Positions 33,895 through 46,300 of a DNA stretch of 64,000 nucleotides are shown here, in pieces (position 1 is the first letter of the stretch; each line of letters opens with the position of its first letter). Made by a program: the position numbers and the translations under genes. This DNA comes from Aphanomyces cochlioides (lineage: Eukaryota; Oomycota; Saprolegniomycetes; Saprolegniales; Verrucalvaceae). Where the stretch lies: positions 124,001 to 188,000 of the forward strand of contig JAHQRK010000044.1 of NCBI GenBank assembly GCA_019828595.1, written 5' to 3'. The notes under the pieces were generated by a model. The model ran no database searches and had not been told where the DNA came from. It worked only from the letters and a program-made list of their open reading frames with translations.

Positions 33895-35766
33895 CTACTC
33901 TTTAAAAGCGAGAACAAGAACACGATCCTCTTCTTTTTTGCTCCACTTTTCATCGTACTCTTCCAATACGCCGCGATCAGCAACGTTACCTATCTTAAAA
34001 CCTTGCAAATGTTCTTCTTTGATAACGAAATAAATCTTCACCGTCATTTCCTTCTTTTTCATTCCAGCGGCTTCAAGCTTCAACAGCACTTCAGCAAAAT
34101 ATTCCAGCTTGAGATCGTGCTTGGGTGATATCGTCAATTGAATAAAGATGACATCATTTTTTTCCATGTCAAAATACACAGCATCGTAACCTCCCTGGTT
34201 CCACAAGATGGGTTTCAACCACTTTTTGTCTCCAAAGACCAGTTTTTGCTCTCCATTGTCAAATATTCTGAACTTCTTCTTGGGGTCAAAAGGAATTACT
34301 GTCGCTTGAGGTAAAACGACATTGCTAGAACTTCGGCTCTCGAGTTCAACCGCCTTTTTGCAGACAGTCGCAAAAAACAACCACTCAAAAAAATGTCCAT
34401 GCATCGAAGGGTTCTTTGAAACACCTAGCCTTTGCGCTAATTGAGCAATAGTATTCGTTCCACATTCCTTAACAAAGAGACTTTGCGCATATTCGCTCAC
34501 TGCAGTTCGTTCATCGTCTCCATCCCAGGCTTTATCGACACGATAGAGTTTGTTAATTTGGTGTTCGTTATATTCGCCGCCACCAACTTCTATTAGGCCG
34601 GGCTTGCTCTTGGCGGATTTGATCCCTGTTCGGAGTTCCAACTTGACTTCTTGTGTTTGGTATTGAAACATGTGTCGACAGGAGCCACCGGCGTAGTAAA
34701 ACTTTAAATCAACCATGTCATCCAAATGGTCTTTACTCGTCAAATCAGTGGTATCATTCACGTCGGAGGGTAGCGTTGCATCAAGATTGTCCTTTACCAA
34801 GTTGAAAAAATCTCGATTATTGACGGCCTCTCGATATTCATCCCTAGTCCAGGAGTACATGTAGAAAAACTTGATACCCGCGTGTTTGTCATCTTCTCTA
34901 TTTCTCTTTCCAAGCGTTGCCATGGAGGAACAAACCACAAATCGATTGCTTCCATGTTGTCCAAGTCGTTTTTGAATCAAGCAGAATACTTCATCATGTC
35001 CTTGGAAGTTGTTAAGTCCATCAAGACAAACAAAAAGGTTATTTTGGCCATCAAGATAGTCAGGAAACTCAAACTTTGAAGGCACAAAGAGCCATGATTT
35101 ATTCGTTCCCAAGTCCAAAAAGGTGGAGCAGAGCTTTTTGGTCAAATGGATCCAAATTACACGCCACTGCGTGCGATCTAGAGATGCCAAGAAGCTCAAT
35201 GTGCACATGGATTTGCCCGTGCCAGGGGGTCCGACAATGTACCCAATTTTCTTGTCCGCAATCACTTGATCGTTCAAAAACTGCCACAGCTCGTCCACTT
35301 GAGCGCGACGATACAGCAAGATATCGCTGTTCGATCCGATTGAGGCCGGCTGCAACAACGCACGTGGTATCATGACATATGACCCGCTGATATCAATTTG
35401 GGGAAGCTCTGGTGCTGGGTCAGGATCGATGTCGACACGTTGCTTCTTGTAAGGACCTTCTGCAGCAGAAGGAATGGGAGCAACCACTACGAGGGGACAG
35501 CTCATATTAGCATCATACTGAGTCATTCCTTTAGTCGCGTCGAGAGCCACTGGATTCTTTGCTTCTAATTCGGCCATATTGTAGACATCGAGTTGTGCAG
35601 CGATCATATCTTTGGGGAGGATCCGAGAGACTTTGGCATACACAGCGTCCTTAAAGTGGTCAATGCGGCAATTAGGTCCTGACTGCATCGTCACGCTGGT
35701 TTTCTTCAGCAGTGTAGCACGATTGGCATCAAGCAAGGTGAACCACACGGAGAGCTCACTCGTCAT
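33895..35766 (-). CDS. CRN (Crinkler)-type effector-like protein, divergent paralogue (CRN2)
   Basis: 623 residues from the ATG at 35764-35766 (earlier in-frame codons begin with TTG), single exon. Same architecture as CRN1: header to about residue 97 ending PLVVVAP, P-loop GPPGTGKS at 179-186, Walker B-like LFVCLDGL, strand CSSMATLGK, then YYAGGSCRHMFQ and a C-terminal endonuclease-like domain (GGYDAVYFD, VIFIQLTI). It differs from CRN1 and CRN3 throughout, so it is an older paralogue, yet shares their upstream AT block and orientation. Lysine-rich stretches such as PYKKQRVDID (residues 105-114) resemble nuclear localisation signals, which would fit the known nuclear action of CRN proteins; that is inference. 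The frame is intact. Confidence 0.85.
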   Translation of the reverse strand: MTSELSVWFTLLDANRATLLKKTSVTMQSGPNCRIDHFKDAVYAKVSRILPKDMIAAQLDVYNMAELEAKNPVALDATKGMTQYDANMSCPLVVVAPIPSAAEGPYKKQRVDIDPDPAPELPQIDISGSYVMIPRALLQPASIGSNSDILLYRRAQVDELWQFLNDQVIADKKIGYIVGPPGTGKSMCTLSFLASLDRTQWRVIWIHLTKKLCSTFLDLGTNKSWLFVPSKFEFPDYLDGQNNLFVCLDGLNNFQGHDEVFCLIQKRLGQHGSNRFVVCSSMATLGKRNREDDKHAGIKFFYMYSWTRDEYREAVNNRDFFNLVKDNLDATLPSDVNDTTDLTSKDHLDDMVDLKFYYAGGSCRHMFQYQTQEVKLELRTGIKSAKSKPGLIEVGGGEYNEHQINKLYRVDKAWDGDDERTAVSEYAQSLFVKECGTNTIAQLAQRLGVSKNPSMHGHFFEWLFFATVCKKAVELESRSSSNVVLPQATVIPFDPKKKFRIFDNGEQKLVFGDKKWLKPILWNQGGYDAVYFDMEKNDVIFIQLTISPKHDLKLEYFAEVLLKLEAAGMKKKEMTVKIYFVIKEEHLQGFKIGNVADRGVLEEYDEKWSKKEEDRVLVLAFKE

Positions 35767-37323
35767 CTTCAGTTGCGCGCGAAAAGATGATACTGTCCTG
35801 TCGCGGATGCAATTCAACTCGTTAAAATTAATATATTATCTTTCACGATGGTTCACTGAAATACCGGCAACATTTATCTGCGCACTGGCCAAGTCTTTGT
35901 GGGAGAGCATCACCTTGTCGAGCTACAACGAAGGACTCAGTGTCCAGAAGACGATCGAGACGACGTCCGTTTAAAGAAGAACACTACAATGGCTCTAATT
36001 TCTCTGGTGCATGTCAACAAACACCTCCACTCTTGCTTGGTATGAACGAGACATGTGATTGAATTCCCGTGAGCATTATGTCCTCGCTCTCTTTGCCAAT
36101 GCATTAGGGGGGGACACGGTTTCAGCATTGGAATCACGTTACCTTTGTCTTTGGTGACTCACTCCACCTTTCGCTAGCTAACCTTCTCCTGCCCGAGGGA
36201 GGCGGGGGGACAATGCATTGTTCACAATCACATCCTACAAAATAGTCCACAATTCCACTACTTGAGAGCAACAATAAAGAACGGCGTCGTTTTGTTGATC
36301 GCAAAGCCATGCTGCAATAAAGCCTTGGGCATGACCACAAAGTCCGTCCACGTTGTCGATGTGGTTACACTGTTGACAATTTTGCGAGAGAGAACAACCA
36401 AGAGAAAGTCGTCGTGTATCGCGTCGTACTTGGCCATTCCTTACGACGATCTAATGGAAGCACGATTTTCCGCGTCAAATGCAGGCTTCTTGGAGTAGAC
36501 AACGGTCGCCGCTGCGATTTCTATCCGCGTATAAATTTTTCGCAGAGTTGTTCACACTGCATTCATGAAGTCTCCACGCGAGTTTTCGACTCAGCGACCC
36601 AGCATTGCATCAAGAAGGGCAAATCAGTCGCGGAGCTCCATTTCTTTCATCCTTGACAGACTTGAGAAATATTTCGGCTCCAGAGACAGGGTTCAGAGTA
36701 TTCTGCCTGTCAGGAGTTCTCTCAGGACATGAGTCAATATTGAAGTCGTCATCATAGAAGACAATGTCGGCGCGTGTAATATGTAAAGCACACTGGTTGT
36801 GTCTTCCTTGTTAGCGTTGCCTGCCCTATGACTCATGGCATGGATGAACAGCTTTTGGCTCCTCATTGTACTCTGAGTATCGAGCGCTTCACTGTAGCTC
36901 GATAGGGCCTGTTGTAAGAGCTTCCTTTCTGGTGCCGAGTCACGTTGAGATTGTCCTGGTCGATTTGGGCATGCAGGAAATCTCACGCCGATGCACAAGG
37001 CGCGGTGATCCATACACGTCCAACTCAATGCACATTTACTCCTGTATGCCCCGATATACTTGCCAAATTGGGTAGAGAACAACGCGCCTGGCTGGATGTC
37101 ATCGCTTTTCTCTTAAAGCGCAGATCCGAACGTCATCTGAGCTCGACCAGTATTTCGCTGGTCGACAGACATTTTCAATTGTTCCAATGTTCGAAATTCG
37201 AAGAGGTCGGCGGACAACTCTGATGACCGTTCGTACCTTCTGCAGCGGTATATAACACCAAACAGCGCGACTCCTCCCGACTCAACGAACTGGTTTATGA
37301 GTGAATAACAACCTACAAGCTTC
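35767..37323. other. Intergenic: CRN2 and receptor promoters, older duplicated DNA
   Basis: Contains the CRN2 AT block (35822-35846). From about 36415 to 37323 it is related to 32870-33525, with insertions and deletions. A 60-80 codon plus-strand frame at 36262-36498 ends in DDLMEARFSASN, echoed by EDLREARFSSSN at 32900, which points to a shared decayed coding sequence. No intact gene seen. Confidence 0.5.
35822..35846 (-). promoter_or_regulatory. CRN upstream AT block, CRN2 version
   Basis: TTAAAATTAATATATTATCT followed by TTCAC, a shortened form of the block before CRN1 and CRN3, ending about 56 bp before the CRN2 start. Confidence 0.5.
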
Positions 37324-40300
37324 ATGCCCTTCCTGAACTATCCCTGCTGGCTTGTATTGGCGATTCTGCTCTTCACTCTGGTGGCGTCTCAATCGACTGA
37401 TGAAAGCGGGCTGTGGAATGCCTCCTCGACTGATGGCAGCAATCAAACAAATACGTCATCCATCGTGCTGAATTCGACGGACTTGATCGATCTCCCTACC
37501 ACAACACCAGCAGATCCCAACGCGTTTCTTGACATTGAATCCATCGACTACTCCACCTTGATCCTCTTCAACACTAGTGCTTACATTGCATTGTACAATG
37601 TCAGTCTCAGGGCGACAGACTCCTTTGAAATTGAGCTGTCGTTGTCGCCCGTGAATGCTGCGAACGTGACTCTATCTATCGACGACATTCCCACGTACCC
37701 TACGACGCGTAATAGCAGCATCCTGTCCGACAATTTTTCATGGACATTGGGGCAACCTGAGCTATCGGGTCAACCATCTCTCAGTCGAGTTATTGAAACA
37801 TTTCTTCTCGACTTCCAAGTGCCTCCTTCATTTTATGGCTCTATTGAATTCAGTCTCAAATTGATAGCAAATTCATCGGTGTCGTTGGTGTACCACGATA
37901 ACATCACATGGCTCCCACCCGATTTGGCTCCACCTACCCTGCATGAGGATATTAACCCACCAGTCGACATCGTCTCCATGGATATCAACACCTCAGTCCC
38001 ATTTGACACGGCCGCATTGATTCGCCTTAACAACATTTCATTGGGTGCCACTGATCAATTGCAAGTGGAACTTCACGTGTCGGATCCACTAACGTCCTGT
38101 GTGATCATTACCTTGCTAGCTGTGGAGTCCATAGAAACTTACCCGACGGAGTATTGGCCGGTGGTGTTAGACACTGGAACATGGACACTACCAGGCAAAG
38201 CTTTGTCGGTGTATCAAAATGTTCCGCGAAATATTGACTCATTGACGGTGGCCTTTCAAGTCGGACAGTTTTTTGTGGGAACGATGGAGTATGCACTGCG
38301 TGTGTCAGTGCTGAAAGAAAACAACGAAAACTTTGAGTGGACGTACGAAGGAGACATGACATGGTTACCCCCTGATTTGTCTATTCCTCCCCTACATGAG
38401 GAAGTTGATGTGCCAATCGACATTGCTTCCGTGGATATCAACAACTCTGTTCCTTTCAACACAACTGCGCTGATAAGGCTCAACAATATTTCATTGGGTT
38501 TCACGGATCAACTACAAGTGGAAGTCCGCGTGTCTGAGCCTCTAGTGTCGAATGTGATCATGACCTTGCTTGCCGTGGAGTCCATGGAAACTTATTCGTC
38601 CAAGTATTGGCTAGTGCTGCTGGACGATGGAACGTGGACACTGCCAGGCAAAGCTTTATCGGCGGATCAAAATGTGTCGCGCATGATCGACTCGTTGACG
38701 GTGGCCTTTCAAGTCGGACAGTTTTTTGTGGGAACGATGGAGTATGCACTGCGTGTGTCAGTGCTGAAAGAAAACAACGAAGCTTTTCAGTGGACGCACG
38801 AAGGGGAGATGACATGGTTACCCCCTGATATGTCTATTCCTCTCCTACATGAGGAAGTAGAAGCACCAGTCAACATTGCTTCCTTAGATATGAACACATC
38901 CGTCCCGTCCAACACGACAGCTGTGATACGCCTCAACAATATATCACTGGGTGTCTCGGATCAAATGCACGTGGAAGTCCGCGTGTCTGAGCCTCTAGTG
39001 TCGAATGCGATCACGACCTTGCTCGCGGTTGAGCGCATGGATACTTATCCGCCGGCATATTGGCCAGTGCTGCTGGACGATGGGACGTGGACACTGCCAG
39101 GCAAAGCTTTGTCGGCGGATAAAAATGTATCGCGCATGATTGACTCGTTGACTGTGGCCTTTCAACTCGGACTGTTTTTTGTGGGGACGATGCAGTATTC
39201 GTTACGTGTGTCAGTGCTGAAAGAAAACAACGAAGCTTTTCAGTGGACTTACGAAGGAGATATGACATGGTTACCTCTTGATTTGTCTATTCCTCTCCTA
39301 CATGAGGAAGTTGATGTGCCAATCGACATTGCTTCCGTGGATATGAACACCTCTGTCCCTTTCAACACAACTGCGCTGATAAGGCTCAACAATATTTCAC
39401 TGGATGTCACCGACCAATTAGTTATCACATTTTCGAATGCGTTCAATTTTGTGGCTCCAGCAAGTGTGACGGTGTATGTTGTCCAGTCGGCAACGAGATG
39501 TCCAGAAATGCACATGATCGATGTACTCACGCTCGAAGAATCGTGGATTGTGCCATCGATGGAATCGGTCGGTGTATTGAATATATCACGTCTGATATCG
39601 CAAGTTTCGATTGCAATTCAGATGCCACCTTCCTACGTGGGCATGACACAATATGCGATTCAAGTGGCGCAGGTTTCATCCACGGGAACCTCTCTTGGAA
39701 ATTGGATGTATCGCGTCAAGACAAGATGGGAAAGACATCCAAGTGACCCGTTGCCTATTGTTCGGTTTGTACATTCCTCCGATTTGACAGTTGGCTCAGT
39801 TGTTGCCGATCAGACGGTGGCATTCAATTCGTTGGGGACGTTGGAGGTGTCAAATATTGCGCTAGATGTCACTGATCAACTGCAAGTGGAAGTTCGTGTG
39901 TTGAATCCACTATCGTCGAATGCGGTCACCACTCTGCTCGCCGTCGAATCCATAGACACATTTCCGCCACAATATTGGCCGGCGGTGTTGAATCAGGGTG
40001 TGTGGACGTTGCCTGGCAAATCTTTACCAGCGTATCAACATGTGTCGCGCAACATTGACTCGCTGTCAGTGGCGTTTCAGCTCGGACAGTATTTTGTGGG
40101 GACTATACGCTATGCGCTGCGCGTGTCAGTGCTGAAACCAAACAACGTGATCTCGCAATGGACGAACCAAGGCAACATGTCTTGGCTCTCCCCATCCTTA
40201 CCAATGCCAACCATCCATCCGAAAATTGACGTGCCGCTTGACGTCGTTTCAGTGGATATCAATAATTCTGTCCCTTTCAACACGACTGCATTGATTCGTC

Positions 40301-43300
40301 TCCACAATATTTCGCTGGGAGTCTCAGACCAGTTAGTCATCACGTTATCGAATGCGTTCAACTTCGTGGCACCAGTGAGTGTGACGGTGTATGCTGTCCA
40401 GTCGGCGACGAATTATCCTGTGATGCACATGGTGGATGAGCTGACGTTGAACGAATCGTGGACAGTGCCAGCTATGAAATCGATGGGCGAGCTGAATGTG
40501 TCGCGGATGATATCTCAGATGTCGATATCGATTCAAATGCCGTCGTTGTATGTTGGTGTGGCTCAGTATGCAATTCAGATGGCGCAGATTTCATCGACAG
40601 GAGCCTCTGTTATGAATTGGATGTATCGTGTCCAGGCGAAGTGGCAAATGGATCCATCGTTACCTGTATATCGTCAGCCCTCGGTGCCTCAGTTGATGGT
40701 GAGTTCAATTCGACCGGCTGTGCTTGTAACGTACAATGTGAGTGGCATGATTGAACTGTCCGACGTTGCAATTGGGATGTCCGATGAAATCATAGTACGT
40801 TTGACAATTGATAACCCTGCAGTACCGAAATCAGTAACTGTATTCGTGGTCCAAGCCGTGGACAACTATCCACCGACGTACTACCTCAATCAATCGCTGG
40901 GAAATGCCACGCTCACATTGCCTCGTCTTGTGTTGTCCACGACTGAAAACCTACGCCATATGTTGTCATCAGTGTCGATATCGATTCAGATGGCCCATTA
41001 CTTTGTCGGGACAATCTCCTACACGGTTCGTGTGTCGGCTCAGCCATCGATGGCTCAATACGCTTATCGCGGGAATATGACGTGGCAACCCAAAGTACTT
41101 CCGTTTGTACCAGCGATTCATCCAGCATTGTTCACACCACTCGCTGTTGGCTCAGTCATTGCCGATCAGACGGTGGCATTCAATTCGTTGGGGACGTTGG
41201 AGGTGTCAAATATTGCGCTAGATGTCACTGATCAACTGCAAGTGGAAGTTCGTGTGTTGAATCCACTATCGTCGAATGCGGTCACCACTCTGCTCGCCGT
41301 CGAATCCATAGACACATTTCCGCCACAATATTGGCCGGCGGTGTTGAATCAGGGTGTGTGGACGTTGCCTGGCAAATCTTTACCAGCGTATCAACATGTG
41401 TCGCGCAACATTGACTCGCTGTCAGTGGCGTTTCAGCTCGGACAGTATTTTGTGGGGACTATACGCTATGCGCTGCGCGTGTCAGTGCTGAAACCAAACA
41501 ACGTGATCTCGCAATGGACGAACCAAGGCAACATGTCTTGGCTCTCCCCATCCTTACCAATGCCAACCATCCATCCGAAAATTGACGTGCCGCTTGACGT
41601 CGTTTCAGTGGATATCAATAATTCTGTCCCTTTCAACACGACTGCATTGATTCGTCTCCACAATATTTCGCTGGGAGTCTCAGACCAGTTAGTCATCACG
41701 TTATCGAATGCGTTCAACTTCGTGGCACCAGTGAGTGTGACGGTGTATGCTGTCCAGTCGGCGACGAATTATCCTGTGATGCACATGGTGGATGAGCTGA
41801 CGTTGAACGAATCGTGGACAGTGCCAGCTATGAAATCGATGGGCGAGCTGAATGTGTCGCGGATGATATCTCAGATGTCGATATCGATTCAAATGCCGTC
41901 GTTGTATGTTGGTGTGGCTCAGTATGCAATTCAGATGGCGCAGATTTCATCGACAGGAGCCTCTGTTATGAATTGGATGTATCGTGTCCAGGCGAAGTGG
42001 CAAATGGATCCATCGTTACCTGTATATCGTCAGCCCTCGGTGCCTCAGTTGATGGTGAGTTCAATTCGACCGGCTGTGCTTGTAACGTACAATGTGAGTG
42101 GCATGATTGAACTGTCCGACGTTGCAATTGGGATGTCCGATGAAATCATAGTACGTTTGACAATTGATAACCCTGCAGTACCGAAATCAGTAACTGTATT
42201 CGTGGTCCAAGCCGTGGACAACTATCCACCGACGTACTACCTCAATCAATCGCTGGGAAATGCCACGCTCACATTGCCTCGTCTTGTGTTGTCCACGACT
42301 GAAAACCTACGCCATATGTTGTCATCAGTGTCGATATCGATTCAGATGGCCCATTACTTTGTCGGGACAATCTCCTACACGGTTCGTGTGTCGGCTCAGC
42401 CATCGATGGCTCAATACGCTTATCGCGGGAATATGACGTGGCAACCCAAAGTACTTCCGTTTGTACCAGCGATTCATCCAGCATTGTTCACACCACTCGC
42501 TGTTGGCTCAGTCATTGCCGATCAGACGGTGGCATTCAATTCGTTGGGGACGTTGGAGGTGTCAAATATTGCGCTAGATGTCACTGATCAACTGCAAGTG
42601 GAAGTTCGTGTGTTGAATCCACTATCGTCGAATGCGGTCACCACTCTGCTCGCCGTCGAATCCATAGACACATTTCCGCCACAATATTGGCCGGCGGTGT
42701 TGAATCAGGGTGTGTGGACGTTGCCTGGCAAATCTTTACCAGCGTATCAACATGTGTCGCGCAACATTGACTCGCTGTCAGTGGCGTTTCAGCTCGGACA
42801 GTATTTTGTGGGGACTATACGCTATGCGCTGCGCGTGTCAGTGCTGAAACCAAACAACGTGATCTCGCAATGGACGAACCAAGGCAACATGTCTTGGCTC
42901 TCCCCATCCTTACCAATGCCAACCATCCATCCGAAAATTGACGTGCCGCTTGACGTCGTTTCAGTGGATATCAATAATTCTGTCCCTTTCAACACGACTG
43001 CATTGATTCGTCTCCACAATATTTCGCTGGGAGTCTCAGACCAGTTAGTCATCACGTTATCGAATGCGTTCAACTTCGTGGCACCAGTGAGTGTGACGGT
43101 GTATGCTGTCCAGTCGGCGACGAATTATCCTGTGATGCACATGGTGGATGAGCTGACGTTGAACGAATCGTGGACAGTGCCAGCTATGAAATCGATGGGC
43201 GAGCTGAATGTGTCGCGGATGATATCTCAGATGTCGATATCGATTCAAATGCCGTCGTTGTATGTTGGTGTGGCTCAGTATGCAATTCAGATGGCGCAGA

Positions 43301-46300
43301 TTTCATCGACAGGAGCCTCTGTTATGAATTGGATGTATCGAGTTCAAGTGATTTGGCAAGATGACCCTTCTTCTGTTTTGGCCCGATTAGTTGTTAATGA
43401 GCGACGGAATCTTGTTGTAGAGGAAGGAACTTTAATTCCAATTCCATTGGTGAACGTAGTTAACTTGTGGGACTTTCAAGGGTTTGCCGTGCAACAAGTT
43501 TGGACAAACTTTCAATCTCAATCTCCTGATTTGGTGAATTCTACTGTCCTCAGTTATTCTTTCAGTCCGAAAGATCAATTGACCTACCTCCAAACCAAAT
43601 ATTCTTTCACTGGTAATTTTTCTTTGTACTTGATCGGTGACATCTGTACACTCGTGAACGTCACGGTCAAACCCAAGATCATTGCTGTTTCTTATGCAGT
43701 GGTATTGAGATCACGGTTTCAGTTTAATATTTCATCATCTACTGGGGTTGTTGTTGTCGTGCCTCGAGTGGCTCCTATTGCGTATACCCTCGGTCTTGCT
43801 GATTTAGGTATGAAAGGTTTGATCCGTCTCTTCTCTGTACAACAAACTAACGTTGAGCTGTTGGTCTCGTCGGCCTATACCGGGGTGTTTCGAGTTGTAT
43901 TTGTCAGTAATGGTGGATTCCAGGTCCCATTTGACCTTCGAATACTTCCACTAGCTAATGTACCTAATGTGTACAATATCTCAGACGGTATTACTGTCAA
44001 TGCATCCCAAGCAAGCACCGTTCTGTCACCACAGTCCTATGACGACCTTGTAATTGTGAACGCAGCAACATCCAACGTTTCAACATCCCCGCTTACCCTT
44101 GCTTGGCCACAATATCAACCGAGTACAAGTAAATATTTTTCGATTGCAACGTCGATGGAAAATATTTCGTCGCCTTTAACGGTATCAGTTGCAAAGCAGA
44201 TACAAATCACGACTGTAAATATTATTTCGCAACCAGAAACAGCTCTTATTCAGCTCAATCCCTTGGGAACAATTTCTTCGTTCAGTAATTGGACTGTATA
44301 CTCAACTGACTTAATTACTTGCAACTTTCAAGTCAATAACCCAGACACAACAGGTCTTCAATTTATTCGTGTATTTTTGTCAATGGATCAGACAATTGTT
44401 AAGAGCATATTGATCAACAGCACAAATATCTCGATTACTGGAAATTTGGTCGAACTGCCGGTGGTAAACACCACTCGAATCCCCTGGTCGAATTTGACCT
44501 TATTTACCACACTAGGATATTTAGGTCCATTGCAATTTTCCATGATTGTCCGTAGTATTCTCGTGAACACTACTAAAACGATCGAAGTGGCAAAGTCATG
44601 GAATGTCACTGTTATTCCTCTTCCTTCCCTTCCACGACTCGAGGTGTCAACAATCAAATCAACGTACACAGAAATCGAGATAGTAATTGTGAATATCACA
44701 GTCTGGTCTATTTCGTCAACAGATGTGCTGGTATTAAATATGACTGTTTCTCCCTCACAAGCCTTGAGTTCTACAAACTCAACAAGTGATCCTGTCGTTA
44801 AGATTCCACTGCCTTCACTGTCAAACCAATTATTTCCTCTGAAGATGAAGCTTTACTGGTTTGGAGCAATCGAGATAAACGTTACAGCCACCGTTAAGAG
44901 TACTGTACCAAGTCCACGTGATACAACCGCGACAGTAAAAACAATGAAGATAAACATTCTGCCTATTGCGTACCCTCCAGTGTTGCTTGCTCCGCTGGTA
45001 TCATACGGTATTGGGAATGTGTGGTCGAATTTATCACTCTCTGACTTTAAACCACTCGTCAGCCGGAATATTTTGGACGAAACAGTTCAGTTGAACCTTC
45101 AATCTAATCAAGCCGGCCTCCAAGTGAACTCGAATGGTTTACTTCAAAATGTATTGCCAAATGTGCCAATTCTAGTGCAGCCGAATGCCCAACTTAGAAG
45201 TGCAGGAGGGGTGTACTCAATGACTCTCATTGCAACAGATAGCGTACCTTCGTCAAACACGACTGCAGTGACGATGGTAAACCAGACTCTGATGGTCGCA
45301 GGAATTTCAATGGACTCCAACGTTACATCCATGGTGGAAGGACAAGGTGTCCAGTTCACAATTGCACTCAGATCACCACCGCAGGCACCAGTTGTCGTGA
45401 ACATGACCTGCGACAATATGTCGAGATTTAAACAGAGATTTGCTGTTCTTGAAATCAATGAGACAAGTTCAAAGACGCTATCACTCAGTAGTGTTCGAGA
45501 CTTCATAGACAGAGGCAATGTGACTGTTTCTTGCTCTATTAAAATTGCCACAAAGGATCCGTACTATAACTTACTCGATGCTCCACGAACAGCAATAAGT
45601 ATTCAAGACCCAGACGTGTCTGGATTACGCTTTTTTGGTTCCCAGGTGGGAAATGGCATCCAGCTCATCGTGGCAGAAGCAGTTTTTGGTGATAGCTATT
45701 CTGTGACTTTGGCAACAATCCCTTTTGCAAATGTGGTTCTGTCACTTTCGTGTAATCAATCGAGAGTTGGTATTTTCCCTTCCAAGTTAATCTTTACGAA
45801 GGATAATTGGAATATCAAGCAATCCGTGATAATCAATGCAACAGATGACCAAATTAAACAAGGCACTGCTGTCACGTAAGCACACAGTAACCAATTTATT
45901 ATTCTTACTTCATTTTAGATCCATTCTACATACCGTTGCTTCGGACGATCAACTATACGCATCTGTTAATATCCCCGCAGTAATGTTGACAATTCTTGAG
46001 ACTGCTGATCGGACGCCTCCTCCTTTGGTTCAAAATGTGTACTTTGGGAACACTGGAGCAGATCTAATAACAACTTTTAATCGGGCAGTCGATCAAACCA
46101 ACTTCAATGGATCTACATTCCGTTGCTCCATGGTTTTTAACCTTACTATTGGGAATATTTTCGGCACTGCCCCAACTTGCAGCTGGCCTAATACGAATAC
46201 AATCCGAGTAGTCCTTGGAAAATCAGCGACGATTCTACCAAGTGACACTATTGGCTTGCTTGGAGGAGTTTTAAAATCATCGCCCGACTCTATTCTATCC

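Noticed and set aside
40110..43364. Sets of small frames repeated at 1356 bp spacing on both strands
   Set aside because: They are shadows of the receptor coding repeat in other frames; their conservation only reflects the identical repeat copies.
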